From positions 1 to 49,994 of the forward strand of contig NZ_BAXA01000020.1 of NCBI RefSeq assembly GCF_000698125.1: DNA of 49,994 bases, read 5' to 3'. The position numbers were made by a program, and so were the translations under genes. Position 1 is the first letter of the stretch. Each line of letters opens with the position of its first letter. The stretch comes from Geomicrobium sp. JCM 19038. GTDB lineage: Bacteria; Bacillota; Bacilli; Bacillales; Marinococcaceae. The notes beneath the pieces were generated by a model that saw nothing but the letters and a program-made list of their open reading frames with translations, ran no database searches and was not told the origin of the DNA. Positions 19,071 through 25,977 of the stretch are shown piece by piece.

Positions 19071-19469
19071 TTATTCATCGGTGACTTCTACTTCATGGAC
19101 AGGCATCGAATGCATGCCACGCGCAGTTACGTGAGGTTGAATAGAGTAGGTAGTATCCTTTTCTTGAAATGAGAGTTCGGCTTCATAGATGCCATCGGCA
19201 CTGTGTTTAGCTGGTATCATCGCACTGTTTTCTTTGTTTCCTTCTGTCCATACTTCAATGATCACTTCATTTGCATCTTCAACAGGTTCGTCTTCTTGTG
19301 TAACTTCCACTTGTAGCGTCCACTCTTCATCTAGTGTTGCAGTTGTATCATTTAGAACTTCAACGTTGATCGGCTCTGTTGAGAGCGTTAACTCTTGTTC
19401 TTCTTGACTTGAATTGCAAGCAGAGAGTAAGAAGCAGGCACCAACGAAAATGAGCATACGACGCTTCAT
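19071..19469 (-). CDS. YtkA/FixH-like domain lipoprotein
   Basis: Exported lipoprotein of 132 residues. The signal peptide ends in the lipobox LLSAC (Cys18). The mature part is acidic and Ig-like, with TLQVEVTQEDEPVEDANEVIIEVW and DGIYEAELSFQEKDTTYSIQPHVTARGMHSMP, matching the YtkA-like (FixH-related) domain. The His-Met-containing HVTARGMHSMP segment resembles sites in this family suggested to touch copper, but that is uncertain. ATG 19469 follows GAGGTGATGTT. Confidence 0.75.
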   Translation of the reverse strand: MKRRMLIFVGACFLLSACNSSQEEQELTLSTEPINVEVLNDTTATLDEEWTLQVEVTQEDEPVEDANEVIIEVWTEGNKENSAMIPAKHSADGIYEAELSFQEKDTTYSIQPHVTARGMHSMPVHEVEVTDE

Positions 19470-19651
19470 AACATCACCTCATCGTTATCATATCTTATGA
19501 TGTTCCAAAAAGAAAACCTAGCCTGATAACGTTCAAAAGACCGTCACGATTCTAGTTGAATGAATGTCTCTGTCGCCTGATCACAACGACTTTTCTACTT
19601 GTGTTTAGAATTATAAAAGTAGTTCTATTGTTTTGATTTATAGTGATGCGT

Positions 19652-19677
19652 GTTTACGTAGAAGTTTTGTCGGGTAG
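19652..19677 (+). promoter_or_regulatory. Sigma-B type promoter of the general stress gene
   Basis: GTTTAC (19652-19657), 14-base spacer, GGGTAG (19672-19677), close to the sigma-B consensus GTTTAA / GGGTAT. It lies 26 bases before the start of a gene whose B. subtilis relatives are sigma-B controlled. Confidence 0.75.
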
Positions 19678-19702
19678 TTCTATACGTAAGGAGATGATAG
19701 CA

Positions 19703-20047
19703 ATGGCAGCACCAGTATTTAAAGAATTTATGAATGACGATGAAGCAGTAAAAGCAGTAGACGAATTAAAGACTAAAGTCGATGAAGATAACATTTATAT
19801 TTTGACACATGATGATGATCATACGAAGCGCGTTGCAAACCGTGCTGATGCAAACACGGTTGGTGCAAGTGAAACAGGCATCACGACTTCTGTAAAGAAT
19901 GTTTTTCGCAAAAAAGGCGATGAACTACGTGCCAAGTTTGAAGAACTCGGCTTCTCAGAAACAGAGGCGAATAACCTTGAATCAGAACTCGATAAAGGTG
20001 CTGTAATTGTCGTTGTGAAAGATGCACCTGCAGGAATTTCACTTTAA
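19703..20047 (+). CDS. General stress protein 17M-like (YflT family)
   Basis: Cytoplasmic stress protein of unknown biochemical role, 114 residues from ATG 19703, behind AAGGAGATGATAGCA. The frame continues upstream to 19643 but the promoter is inside that extension, so it is not coding. Family features: VFKEFMNDDEAVKAVDELKTKV at the N terminus, YILTHDDDHTKRVANRA in the middle, and FEELGFSETEANNLESELDKGAVIVVV at the C terminus. B. subtilis YflT belongs to the sigma-B regulon, which agrees with the promoter seen here. Confidence 0.87.
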   Translation: MAAPVFKEFMNDDEAVKAVDELKTKVDEDNIYILTHDDDHTKRVANRADANTVGASETGITTSVKNVFRKKGDELRAKFEELGFSETEANNLESELDKGAVIVVVKDAPAGISL

Positions 20048-20049
20048 TA

Positions 20050-20096
20050 AAAAATCCCCCTTAACCGCTTATACATAGCGATCAGGGGGATTTTTA
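20050..20096. terminator. Bidirectional terminator between the stress gene and yvrJ-like gene
   Basis: 12-bp perfect stem AAAAATCCCCCT / AGGGGGATTTTT (20050-20061 with 20084-20095), usable in both directions. The right arm overlaps the yvrJ-like stop codon. Confidence 0.85.
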
Positions 20097-20216
20097 GGTT
20101 GCTTTACAAACAGCATTAATGAGCAAGTCTAGCTTTTTTTCCATGCGATGTAGCAAATAAAAAGCGACGACTGCAGCAAATCCATGGTTGAAAACAAGCG
20201 TTAACCATTCTTCCAT
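20094..20216 (-). CDS. YvrJ family small membrane protein
   Basis: 40-residue protein: MEEWLTLVFNHGFAAVVAF, then YLLHRMEKKLDLLINAV. One membrane helix (about 7-22) followed by an amphipathic basic tail; this matches the YvrJ family layout (short helix, then R-x-E-x-K-L-D-x-L). ATG 20216 has AAAGGA upstream. Third member of a minus-strand trio with DUF2922 and DUF1659 genes, a grouping common in Bacillaceae. Function unknown. Confidence 0.78.
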   Translation of the reverse strand: MEEWLTLVFNHGFAAVVAFYLLHRMEKKLDLLINAVCKAT

Positions 20217-20230
20217 AAGAACGTCCTTTC

Positions 20231-20461
20231 TTATGACGTTTGTTCAGGTTCAAATACAGTCTCAACAGTTCTTGTTACATACCTCGCGTCTACAATCGTT
20301 ACTAAATCACCGCCAGTTGAAGTGAAAGCGTCTGCTTGGATGAGTTCATTCATGCTCGTTTCGACATCTTCTGCTGTAATTGTCGGAGATGGATCTGGAA
20401 CGGCGATGGTTGTGATTCTTTCTTCTTGATTTCGAAAGCGTAATTCTAAAACAGTAGTCAT
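20231..20461 (-). CDS. DUF2922 family protein
   Basis: Small 76-residue cytoplasmic protein; the pattern TVLELRFRNQEERITTIAVPDPSPTITAEDVETSMNEL and the ending VDARYVTRTVETVFEP fit DUF2922. Start ATG 20461, eight bases after AAGGAGG; TTG 20464 is the alternative. It sits 13 bases after the DUF1659 gene and 14 before the yvrJ-like gene. No biochemical role is known. Confidence 0.8.
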   Translation of the reverse strand: MTTVLELRFRNQEERITTIAVPDPSPTITAEDVETSMNELIQADAFTSTGGDLVTIVDARYVTRTVETVFEPEQTS

Positions 20462-20474
20462 CAATTATTCCTCC

Positions 20475-20699
20475 TTATTCCATGTTTTCTAATTGAAGTA
20501 GGTCGTAATCATTGCGACGAATAGCTCTACGAAGCGGGAAGTCGCTTAAGTTTGCAATCGCGCGTACCGAAGTAAAGACACGCTCATCTGTTGCAGTAGA
20601 CTTGATGTTTTGAAATCGACGGCTTAGGAATACATCATTCCCTTCAAGATCGTACCCTTGCAAGAAACTGAGTTCGACAATAGTGTTTCCTGGTTGCAT
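20475..20699 (-). CDS. DUF1659 family protein
   Basis: 74-residue protein; NTIVELSFLQGYDLEGNDVFLSRRFQNIKSTAT is characteristic of DUF1659. ATG 20699 is fixed by GAAAGGAGGTGATC immediately upstream, a perfect complement of the 3' end of 16S rRNA over some 14 bases. A longer open frame to 20837 is not coding. First gene of the DUF1659-DUF2922-YvrJ trio; a candidate -10 (TATAAT, plus-strand ATTATA 20757-20762) lies about 60 bases upstream. Confidence 0.82.
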   Translation of the reverse strand: MQPGNTIVELSFLQGYDLEGNDVFLSRRFQNIKSTATDERVFTSVRAIANLSDFPLRRAIRRNDYDLLQLENME

Positions 20700-20761
20700 C
20701 TGATCACCTCCTTTCATTAGATAAGTCTTAAACAAATCCAAAAAAGGGGAGGCAGAATTAT

Positions 20762-20779
20762 AGTTTTTTTGAAAAAACT
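20762..20779. repeat. Inverted repeat in the DUF1659/rarD divergent promoter region
   Basis: AGTTTTTT-TG-AAAAAACT, a perfect 8-bp inverted repeat with a 2-base centre. It sits between two divergent genes and next to a TATAAT for the minus-strand trio. It may be an operator or simply a bent A/T tract. Confidence 0.4.
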
Positions 20780-20819
20780 TCATTATGATAAAGGATAGAG
20801 AAGAAAAGGGGAATGACAG

Positions 20820-21746
20820 GTGGGAAATCAACAGCAAGTTGTACTTGGGGTCATAGGTTCATTGTTAGCATACTTTATTTGGGGGTTATTGCCACTCTAT
20901 TGGAAATTAACCGAAGAGGTTGGAGCTCTTGAAACATTAGCGCACCGTGTCGTTTGGGCTTTGTTATTTATGCTCATTTTGCTAATTATAACGAGACAAC
21001 TACAAGCTACAACGAAAGAAATCCGCTTGATTTTTAAAAAGCGAAAAACGGCAATTGCCATTACAGCCGCTGCTGTATTCATATCAATCAATTGGTTCGT
21101 TTTTATTTTTGCAGTTAATAGTGATCGTGTTATTGAAGCGAGTCTAGGTTATTACATAAATCCATTAATGAATGTCTTGCTTGCGACTGTATTTCTAAAG
21201 GAGAAGTTGTCACGTAATGAAATAATCGCAGTTGCTTTTGCTTTTGTTGGGGTAGTCATTATGACTGTGTATTATGGGTATTTTCCTTGGGCAGCATTCG
21301 TGTTGGCGCTCAGCTTTTGCATTTATGGATTGATTAAAAAGCTCGTTCCAATTGGAGTTTTAACAGGCTTAACGATTGAAACGTTACTCGTCGCTCCATT
21401 TGCACTGATTTATTTGTTTTACGTGTATACATTTGGTGAAAGTACAGCTTCATATACGCAATCACCAACGCTGGCATTGGTTCTACTCGGCTCAGGTATT
21501 GCGACGGCGTTACCATTGCTTTTGTTTGCATATGGTGCAAAACGCATCACATTTTCTGTGATCGGCATCTTACAATACGTCGCTCCAACATTGATGCTCA
21601 TTATCGGCGTCTTTATCTTTCAGGAACCGTTTAGTAGTGTTCAGTTCATGTCGTTTGTAATGATTTGGCTAGGTTTACTCATTTTTACAACAAGTCGTAT
21701 GCAGTCGACGTTGCGGCTTCGTAAACAACATGCAGAAAGTTTATAG
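20820..21746 (+). CDS. rarD: EamA family transporter RarD
   Basis: Integral membrane transporter with about ten helices in 308 residues; known as a chloramphenicol-sensitivity family, natural substrate unknown. RarD-specific features: LAYFIWGLLPLYWKLTEEVGALETLAHRVVW at the N terminus, INWFVFIFAVNSDRVIEASLGYYINPLMNVLL, and FAYGAKRITFSVIGILQYVAPTLMLIIGVFIFQEPF. Start GTG 20820, eight bases after AAAAGGGGAA. Transcribed divergently from the DUF1659 trio. Confidence 0.9.
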   Translation: MGNQQQVVLGVIGSLLAYFIWGLLPLYWKLTEEVGALETLAHRVVWALLFMLILLIITRQLQATTKEIRLIFKKRKTAIAITAAAVFISINWFVFIFAVNSDRVIEASLGYYINPLMNVLLATVFLKEKLSRNEIIAVAFAFVGVVIMTVYYGYFPWAAFVLALSFCIYGLIKKLVPIGVLTGLTIETLLVAPFALIYLFYVYTFGESTASYTQSPTLALVLLGSGIATALPLLLFAYGAKRITFSVIGILQYVAPTLMLIIGVFIFQEPFSSVQFMSFVMIWLGLLIFTTSRMQSTLRLRKQHAESL

Positions 21747-21750
21747 CATC

Positions 21751-21783
21751 AAAAAACGAAGAGTATTCGACTCTTCCGTTTTA
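21751..21783. terminator. Terminator between rarD and the convergent small gene
   Basis: Stem AAAACGAAGAGT / ACTCTTCCGTTTT (21753-21764 with 21770-21782, one bulged base), flanked by A and T runs, so usable from both sides. Confidence 0.75.
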
Positions 21784-21787
21784 GTTA

Positions 21788-22039
21788 TTAGCTTGTTTTT
21801 TTGCGAGCCGCTTGTCGGTCAAATGAGATTTGAAAATCTGGGGAACTACTGTGGCCCTGGAACTTGCGTCGTGCAGCTTTTAGCTCTGCTTCTAAAGCAT
21901 TGAAAATACGGTCGAGATGTTCCTCGGAGTAATCATAATTATTCCGGTTTGATAAATTTCCGATTAAACGGATTTTCTTTACAGTCTCTTCAGTACGTCT
22001 TTTCGCAATGCGTTCGAATTTGGAGAGTTTGTCTTCCAT
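21788..22039 (-). CDS. Uncharacterised small charged protein
   Basis: 83 residues, mostly helical and rich in Lys, Arg and Glu: KLSKFERIAKRRTEETVKKIRLIGNLSNRNNYDYSEEHLDRIFNALEAELKAARRKF. I do not recognise a named family. The KRRTEETVKKIRLIGNLSNR-N-Y-Y-EE-IF-ALE layout looks conserved rather than random, and ATG 22039 has AAAGGGG upstream with a shared terminator downstream. It could be a DNA- or RNA-binding accessory protein; no function is claimed. Confidence 0.6.
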   Translation of the reverse strand: MEDKLSKFERIAKRRTEETVKKIRLIGNLSNRNNYDYSEEHLDRIFNALEAELKAARRKFQGHSSSPDFQISFDRQAARKKTS

Positions 22040-22168
22040 GGGCTTGTACCCCTTTCAATATCGTTTCCTTAATTCTAAATAATTCACAGGTAGAAATAAA
22101 TTATAATTTGTAACTAATAATATGAATTTTTAATGTTTTTTTGTCGAATTCATGTAGATTTTACCGAT

Positions 22169-22801
22169 TTAGCTAGTAATTGAAAGTAATTGGGTAAAAA
22201 GATCTAATGAAAAATAAAACAAAACGAGTGCACAACCAAACATAACGACACGCATCATTTGCTCATTGATCAGGTGCCTAGAAAAATGAACCGTAAATGC
22301 GATGTTTAAATTCCAAAGGATTACGCCTGTAATAATCAATGCGCTATAAAGAACAGCTTGAGTTAATGATGTATCAGTCATAAGCGTCGTTAATGTTGAG
22401 CCGAAAATACCGAACCAAAATACAAAATTTAACGGATTAAAAATTGCAATGGCAAACCCTGTCCAAAACGAAGAACGTGTCGATGTGCGTGTTTGTAATT
22501 GCTGAAGTACATTCCCTCTAAAGACGGTGAGTAACGTTGTCACTGATAAATAAACGAGTAACGATCCTCCGATAATAATAATTATTGCTTGGACGAATTT
22601 TTGTTCAATGAAATGAGACAGTCCAAAAAAAATAACAACGAGGAAAATTAAATCAGCGGTCATTGCGCCTAAGCCTACGAGCCATGAAGGTAAAAACCCA
22701 CCACTAATGCCACGCTTAATCATTTCAATGTTAACCGGACCAACAGGTGCAGCTAAACTTACACCGAGTATCAGCATCTTAAATACAATGAATATTTCCA
22801 T
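22169..22801 (-). CDS. LysE family translocator (amino acid exporter)
   Basis: Membrane exporter of 210 residues with about six helices. LysE/RhtB features: the N-terminal SLAAPVGPVNIEMIKRGISGG, a glycine/acidic pair in GLGAMTADLIFLVVIFFG, and FAIAIFNPLNFVFWFGIFG in the middle. Start ATG 22801 follows GAGGTGG. Substrate not predictable beyond amino acids or their analogues. No partner genes; the 128 bases downstream hold no clear feature. Confidence 0.85.
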   Translation of the reverse strand: MEIFIVFKMLILGVSLAAPVGPVNIEMIKRGISGGFLPSWLVGLGAMTADLIFLVVIFFGLSHFIEQKFVQAIIIIIGGSLLVYLSVTTLLTVFRGNVLQQLQTRTSTRSSFWTGFAIAIFNPLNFVFWFGIFGSTLTTLMTDTSLTQAVLYSALIITGVILWNLNIAFTVHFSRHLINEQMMRVVMFGCALVLFYFSLDLFTQLLSITS

Positions 22802-22852
22802 CGTTTGTCCACCTCATTGCACTATATGTTTTAATAACTTGTCTATACATAA

Positions 22853-23953
22853 ATGATTAAAATCATCGTACACATATATCATTGTCTGCACGTGAGAGGA
22901 GGACTTGGCATTCGTCTTGAAATACTTGAAGATGTGGAACGCTATTATGAGAACATTTTTTCAGATCAAGATGATTGGGCAAAGGATCAATTCCGGAAAT
23001 TTTGTCATGATTTATTAAGTGGAACCGATCCGTTTCCATGTGTACTTGGTGTTCAAGGTTTAAAGATGGGTGAGCTCGAATTCGCGTTTGTTTCAAAATC
23101 TGATCAAAACTATAGAAATTTAGCGATTGAGCTTAAGAAGTATGCAAAAACGAGCCGAATGTACGGTCGGAATACATCGTTTGTTGCTTTTTTTGAGCCG
23201 GACGTAAATGTTGACTCTTTGGAGCGGTATGAAAAGCGCTTTTGGGACGTACTGAATCAGCTTCATCACTTTGACGACCACCCTTGGCCAAAAGACATAC
23301 CGGAGCATCCAGATGATGCCTTATGGGAATTTTCTTTTATGGGTGAACCGATGTTTGTTGTATGCAATACACCGGCTCATCAAAAACGGAGAAGTCGGCA
23401 TGCGAATACGTTTATGATTACGTTTCAACCGCGGTGGGTGTTTGAAGACATTAACGGCAATACGAAGCGGGGGCGTCATATTCAAGACATTGTAAGAAGT
23501 CATTTACATTCATATGATGAGGTTTTGCCCCATCCGTCATTAAAGTGGTACGGCGAACAAGGATCACATGAATGGAAGCAATATTTTTTGTACGATCATA
23601 ATGAGCCAGTTGAAATGAAATGCCCGTTTCACATGAAAGGAGAAGAACACATGGAAACGAAAGTGCAGCAGAACTTCGGTGGAAAAATGCCTCAAGTGAT
23701 TGAAGAGTTATTACCAAAAGGAAAAACGGGAAGTGTTGAAGTACAGCGCGATTTACCATACAAAGCACATAAACAACATACTCATCCAAACGATGAGGTG
23801 TTGCACATTGTTGCTGGTTCGTTGACGTTTACCATTGATGATGTCGAGTATAAATGCAGTGAAGGAGATCGAATTTCTTTACAAAAAAATTCGTTGCATA
23901 GTTCAGTTGCAGGACCAGATGGGTGTACGTATATCATATCCGTTTTAGATTAA
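22853..23953 (+). CDS. YqcI/YcgG family protein fused to a C-terminal cupin domain
   Basis: Two parts in one frame. Residues of about 20-265 match the YqcI/YcgG family: FPCVLGVQGLKMGELEFAFVSK, DDALWEFSFMGEPMFVVCNTPAHQKRRSRHANTFMITFQPRWVFEDI, RSHLHSYDEVLPHPSLKWYG and the family's terminal CPFH. From Met267 follows a small cupin (HKQHTHPNDEVLHIVAGSLTFTIDDVEYKCSEGDRIS) with likely metal His residues. Before Met267 the DNA carries AAAGGAG (23636-23642) at ideal spacing, so the cupin may also be made separately. The 5' end is unclear: ATG 22853 has no ribosome site, while AGGAGG (22897-22902) points to an in-frame ATT at 22910. Function of both parts unknown. Confidence 0.75.
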   Translation: MIKIIVHIYHCLHVRGGLGIRLEILEDVERYYENIFSDQDDWAKDQFRKFCHDLLSGTDPFPCVLGVQGLKMGELEFAFVSKSDQNYRNLAIELKKYAKTSRMYGRNTSFVAFFEPDVNVDSLERYEKRFWDVLNQLHHFDDHPWPKDIPEHPDDALWEFSFMGEPMFVVCNTPAHQKRRSRHANTFMITFQPRWVFEDINGNTKRGRHIQDIVRSHLHSYDEVLPHPSLKWYGEQGSHEWKQYFLYDHNEPVEMKCPFHMKGEEHMETKVQQNFGGKMPQVIEELLPKGKTGSVEVQRDLPYKAHKQHTHPNDEVLHIVAGSLTFTIDDVEYKCSEGDRISLQKNSLHSSVAGPDGCTYIISVLD

Positions 23954-24016
23954 CAAATCTTTTCAGGATGAATTGTCGTCTTCTCATTCATACTACGGAT
24001 GGGAGGAGAGGATTGA

Positions 24017-24643
24017 ATGCAACAACAACCATTAAATCAAAATCAAACTCAAGCTGGAAGCGTTACTATGAACCATGGTGGTCATGAACTGTTTGATGCT
24101 CACGAAATGTTGGCTACGACAATCAATGTGCTAGATCAATATATGATTTTCAGGCCGTATGTGAAAGACCAGCAACTATTGTCGATTTTAGACCATCAAT
24201 ACGGTTATATTACGACGCAATACAATCGTATGGTAGAAGCATTTTCTACGGGTCAAAAGCCGACAACATCAATTGGACCATATGAAATGGATGCCTCAAC
24301 AAATGTAACGTATGGCATTACACCGAGCCAGCCGAAAAAGCCTAATGCAAATCTTTCTGAAGTTAAAGAGACGGGAATCTCCGCACACATGCTCGGCCTA
24401 ATTAAATCGACGTCTTCGTTGTTTGCGATGGCAGCACCTGAAGTGACTCACCCTGTATTTCGACGCGTAATTGCTGACAGCATTCCTGATTGGATTGAAA
24501 TGGCGTATGAAATCTTCTTGTACCAAAATAAGCACGGCTATTATCAAGTACCAAAGCTACAGCAAGCGGATATGACAGCGATGTTGAATAGCTTTACGAC
24601 GAGCTCGACGAATATTAAATCGAGCACCACGCATCTGCATTAA
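24017..24643 (+). CDS. CotF-like spore coat protein
   Basis: 208 residues. Two helical segments correspond to the coat F domain: DAHEMLATTINVLDQYMIFRPYVKDQQLLSILDHQYGYITTQYNRMVEAF (about 26-75) and SAHMLGLIKSTSSLFAMAAPEVTHPVFRRVIADSIPDWIEMAYEIFLYQNKHGYYQVPKL (about 120-185). The N terminus is Gln/Asn-rich (QQQPLNQNQTQ). Expected in the spore coat, made in the mother cell. ATG 24017 follows GGGAGGAGAGGATTGA. No convincing sporulation promoter is visible in the 60-base gap upstream. Confidence 0.85.
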   Translation: MQQQPLNQNQTQAGSVTMNHGGHELFDAHEMLATTINVLDQYMIFRPYVKDQQLLSILDHQYGYITTQYNRMVEAFSTGQKPTTSIGPYEMDASTNVTYGITPSQPKKPNANLSEVKETGISAHMLGLIKSTSSLFAMAAPEVTHPVFRRVIADSIPDWIEMAYEIFLYQNKHGYYQVPKLQQADMTAMLNSFTTSSTNIKSSTTHLH

Positions 24644-24673
24644 CGCACTGGGGGTCAGTCCCCCGATGCGTTA
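24641..24673. repeat. Compound palindromic hairpin, REP-like
   Basis: Outer arms TAACGCA / TGCGTTA and inner arms GGGGG / CCCCC around a TCAGT loop. There is no T run, so it is not a typical terminator by itself. Its left end includes the cotF-like stop codon. Hairpins with a GGGG-TCAG-CCCC core recur between genes in several Bacillus genomes (recollection, not checked here). Confidence 0.6.
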
Positions 24674-24699
24674 ATTAGATAAAGCGCAAAAACGAAAGT

Positions 24700-24733
24700 A
24701 AACGCCTGTTGACCATCGTCTCAACAGGCGTTT
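24700..24733. terminator. Hairpin terminator between cotF-like gene and arsA
   Basis: 13-bp perfect stem AAACGCCTGTTGA / TCAACAGGCGTTT (24700-24712 with 24721-24733), 8-base loop, between convergent genes. T runs are short on both sides. Confidence 0.7.
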
Positions 24734-24754
24734 GCTCTACGTTTTGTTTTCTTC

Positions 24755-25681
24755 TTAAATGGTTAAATAAGGTTGCAACGCTCTGAGTTCTTCCACGGAT
24801 GCAATATCGCGTTCTTGCAACGGTATGAACACTTTAGATTGGTTCGTAAACCGTTGTTGAATTTCTGCCTTGTAACCATCTTCTAGTTGCTTACGTTGCT
24901 TGAAAAATGCAGAATCGTTTGCTTCATCAGGTAAACACTTATTCACAATCAAACCGCTCACGTCCATTTGATGCTTTTTTAATTGTTCGATCGCACGGTC
25001 GGTTTCTTCAATCGGTAGCTTCTCTGGTGTTAGCACGTAAAGGAACCGTGTCTTTTCGTTATCGAGTAACCACGTTCTTGCTAATGAAAACTTGCGTTTG
25101 CGCTCCATTAACGTTTGATAAATTGGGTCTTCTACAGGTTCACCGTCATTAAGCAACGAACTGTAGTTGTCTGTAACAACCTTTCTTCGCTTTAACATTC
25201 CATTAATCCACGCCTCCATAAGTTCAGGAAGGGTTAGCAAACGGATGGTATGACCTGTCGGAGCTGTATCAAAGATAATCGAATCGTACGTTGACGTATT
25301 CTCCAAAATAATTGAAACGAGTCGATCAAATAATGCACTTTCATCTGCACCTGGAGAGGAAGCTGCTAAGTCGATTTGTCGATGAACTTCATGTAAACGA
25401 TGTGCATGGACAAGCCCCTTAATGTTTTCTTTGACGCCCTTGATATAGCGCTTTGATTCTTCTTGAGCGTTGATCTCAAGGCCATCTAGCTGATTTGTGA
25501 GTGATGTGATTTTATGACCGATACGCTTTTGAAACAAGTCTTGAAGGTTGTGTGCAGGATCTGTTGATACGAGTAAGACGCGTTTCCCTTGGTCCGCTTG
25601 CTGTAAAGCAAAGGCGGAGGATGACGTCGATTTTCCGACGCCTCCTTTTCCACCGAAAAAAACAATCTTGTGTGTAGTCAT
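24755..25681 (-). CDS. ArsA/Get3-family anion-transporting ATPase
   Basis: P-loop ATPase of the ArsA/GET3 family, 308 residues from ATG 25681 (GAGGTG upstream). It has the deviant Walker A GGKGGVGKST (residues 10-19), STDPAHNLQDLF (switch I), and FDTAPTGHTIRLLTLPE (switch II). Bacterial members act in arsenite efflux or in handling hydrophobic or tail-anchored clients. There is no ars gene nearby; instead the gene follows cstA and a small Cys-Cys-ending protein, a grouping that points to another, undescribed role. Last gene of that operon. Confidence 0.87.
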   Translation of the reverse strand: MTTHKIVFFGGKGGVGKSTSSSAFALQQADQGKRVLLVSTDPAHNLQDLFQKRIGHKITSLTNQLDGLEINAQEESKRYIKGVKENIKGLVHAHRLHEVHRQIDLAASSPGADESALFDRLVSIILENTSTYDSIIFDTAPTGHTIRLLTLPELMEAWINGMLKRRKVVTDNYSSLLNDGEPVEDPIYQTLMERKRKFSLARTWLLDNEKTRFLYVLTPEKLPIEETDRAIEQLKKHQMDVSGLIVNKCLPDEANDSAFFKQRKQLEDGYKAEIQQRFTNQSKVFIPLQERDIASVEELRALQPYLTI

Positions 25682-25704
25682 CGCTTGTTCACCTCGTGTA
25701 GTGA

Positions 25705-25968
25705 TTAGCAACAGCGAATTTGGTCAAGGGGGGACTTCTCCATACCCATGCGCAAATGCCAATCGTGGAATTGCTCAATGATATGAGGGTACATTTCTAG
25801 TGTGTAATAAGATACCGGATTCGGTAGGCCAAGCATTTCCGAGAAGCATAGTAAATGAAATAAATCATCTTCATCGCGCAGCTCGCGCTTTACATCTGCT
25901 TTATGAGGAAGACTTAAGACTTCATCGTACCACGCTAACGCTTGAGCAATTTTTTTTGAGAAATTCAT
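25705..25968 (-). CDS. Small Cys-Cys-terminal protein (cory-CC-star type)
   Basis: 87 residues ending in DQIRCC directly before the stop. The body is helical and acidic, with aromatic clusters (ALAWYDEVLSLPHK, LFHLLCFSEMLGLPNPVSYYTLEMYPHIIEQFHDWHLRMGMEKSPLD). I recognise it with moderate confidence as the family called cory-CC-star, named for that terminal Cys-Cys-stop. It sits between cstA (nine-base gap) and the ArsA-like ATPase (23-base gap). The paired terminal thiols could bind metal or be modified; this is inference. Function unknown. Confidence 0.75.
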   Translation of the reverse strand: MNFSKKIAQALAWYDEVLSLPHKADVKRELRDEDDLFHLLCFSEMLGLPNPVSYYTLEMYPHIIEQFHDWHLRMGMEKSPLDQIRCC

Positions 25969-25977
25969 AATCCTCTC

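Noticed and set aside
20700-20837. N-terminal extension of the DUF1659 gene
   Set aside because: The extension is not like the family, and a near-perfect ribosome site sits directly before the internal ATG.
23941-24016. Sigma-K promoter for the CotF-like gene
   Set aside because: CATACTACG lacks the required T after CATANNN and no AC element is at the right spacing.
24755-25681. Arsenite resistance role for the ArsA-like ATPase
   Set aside because: No arsB, arsR, arsC or arsD is present; the linkage is with cstA and the CC-tail protein.
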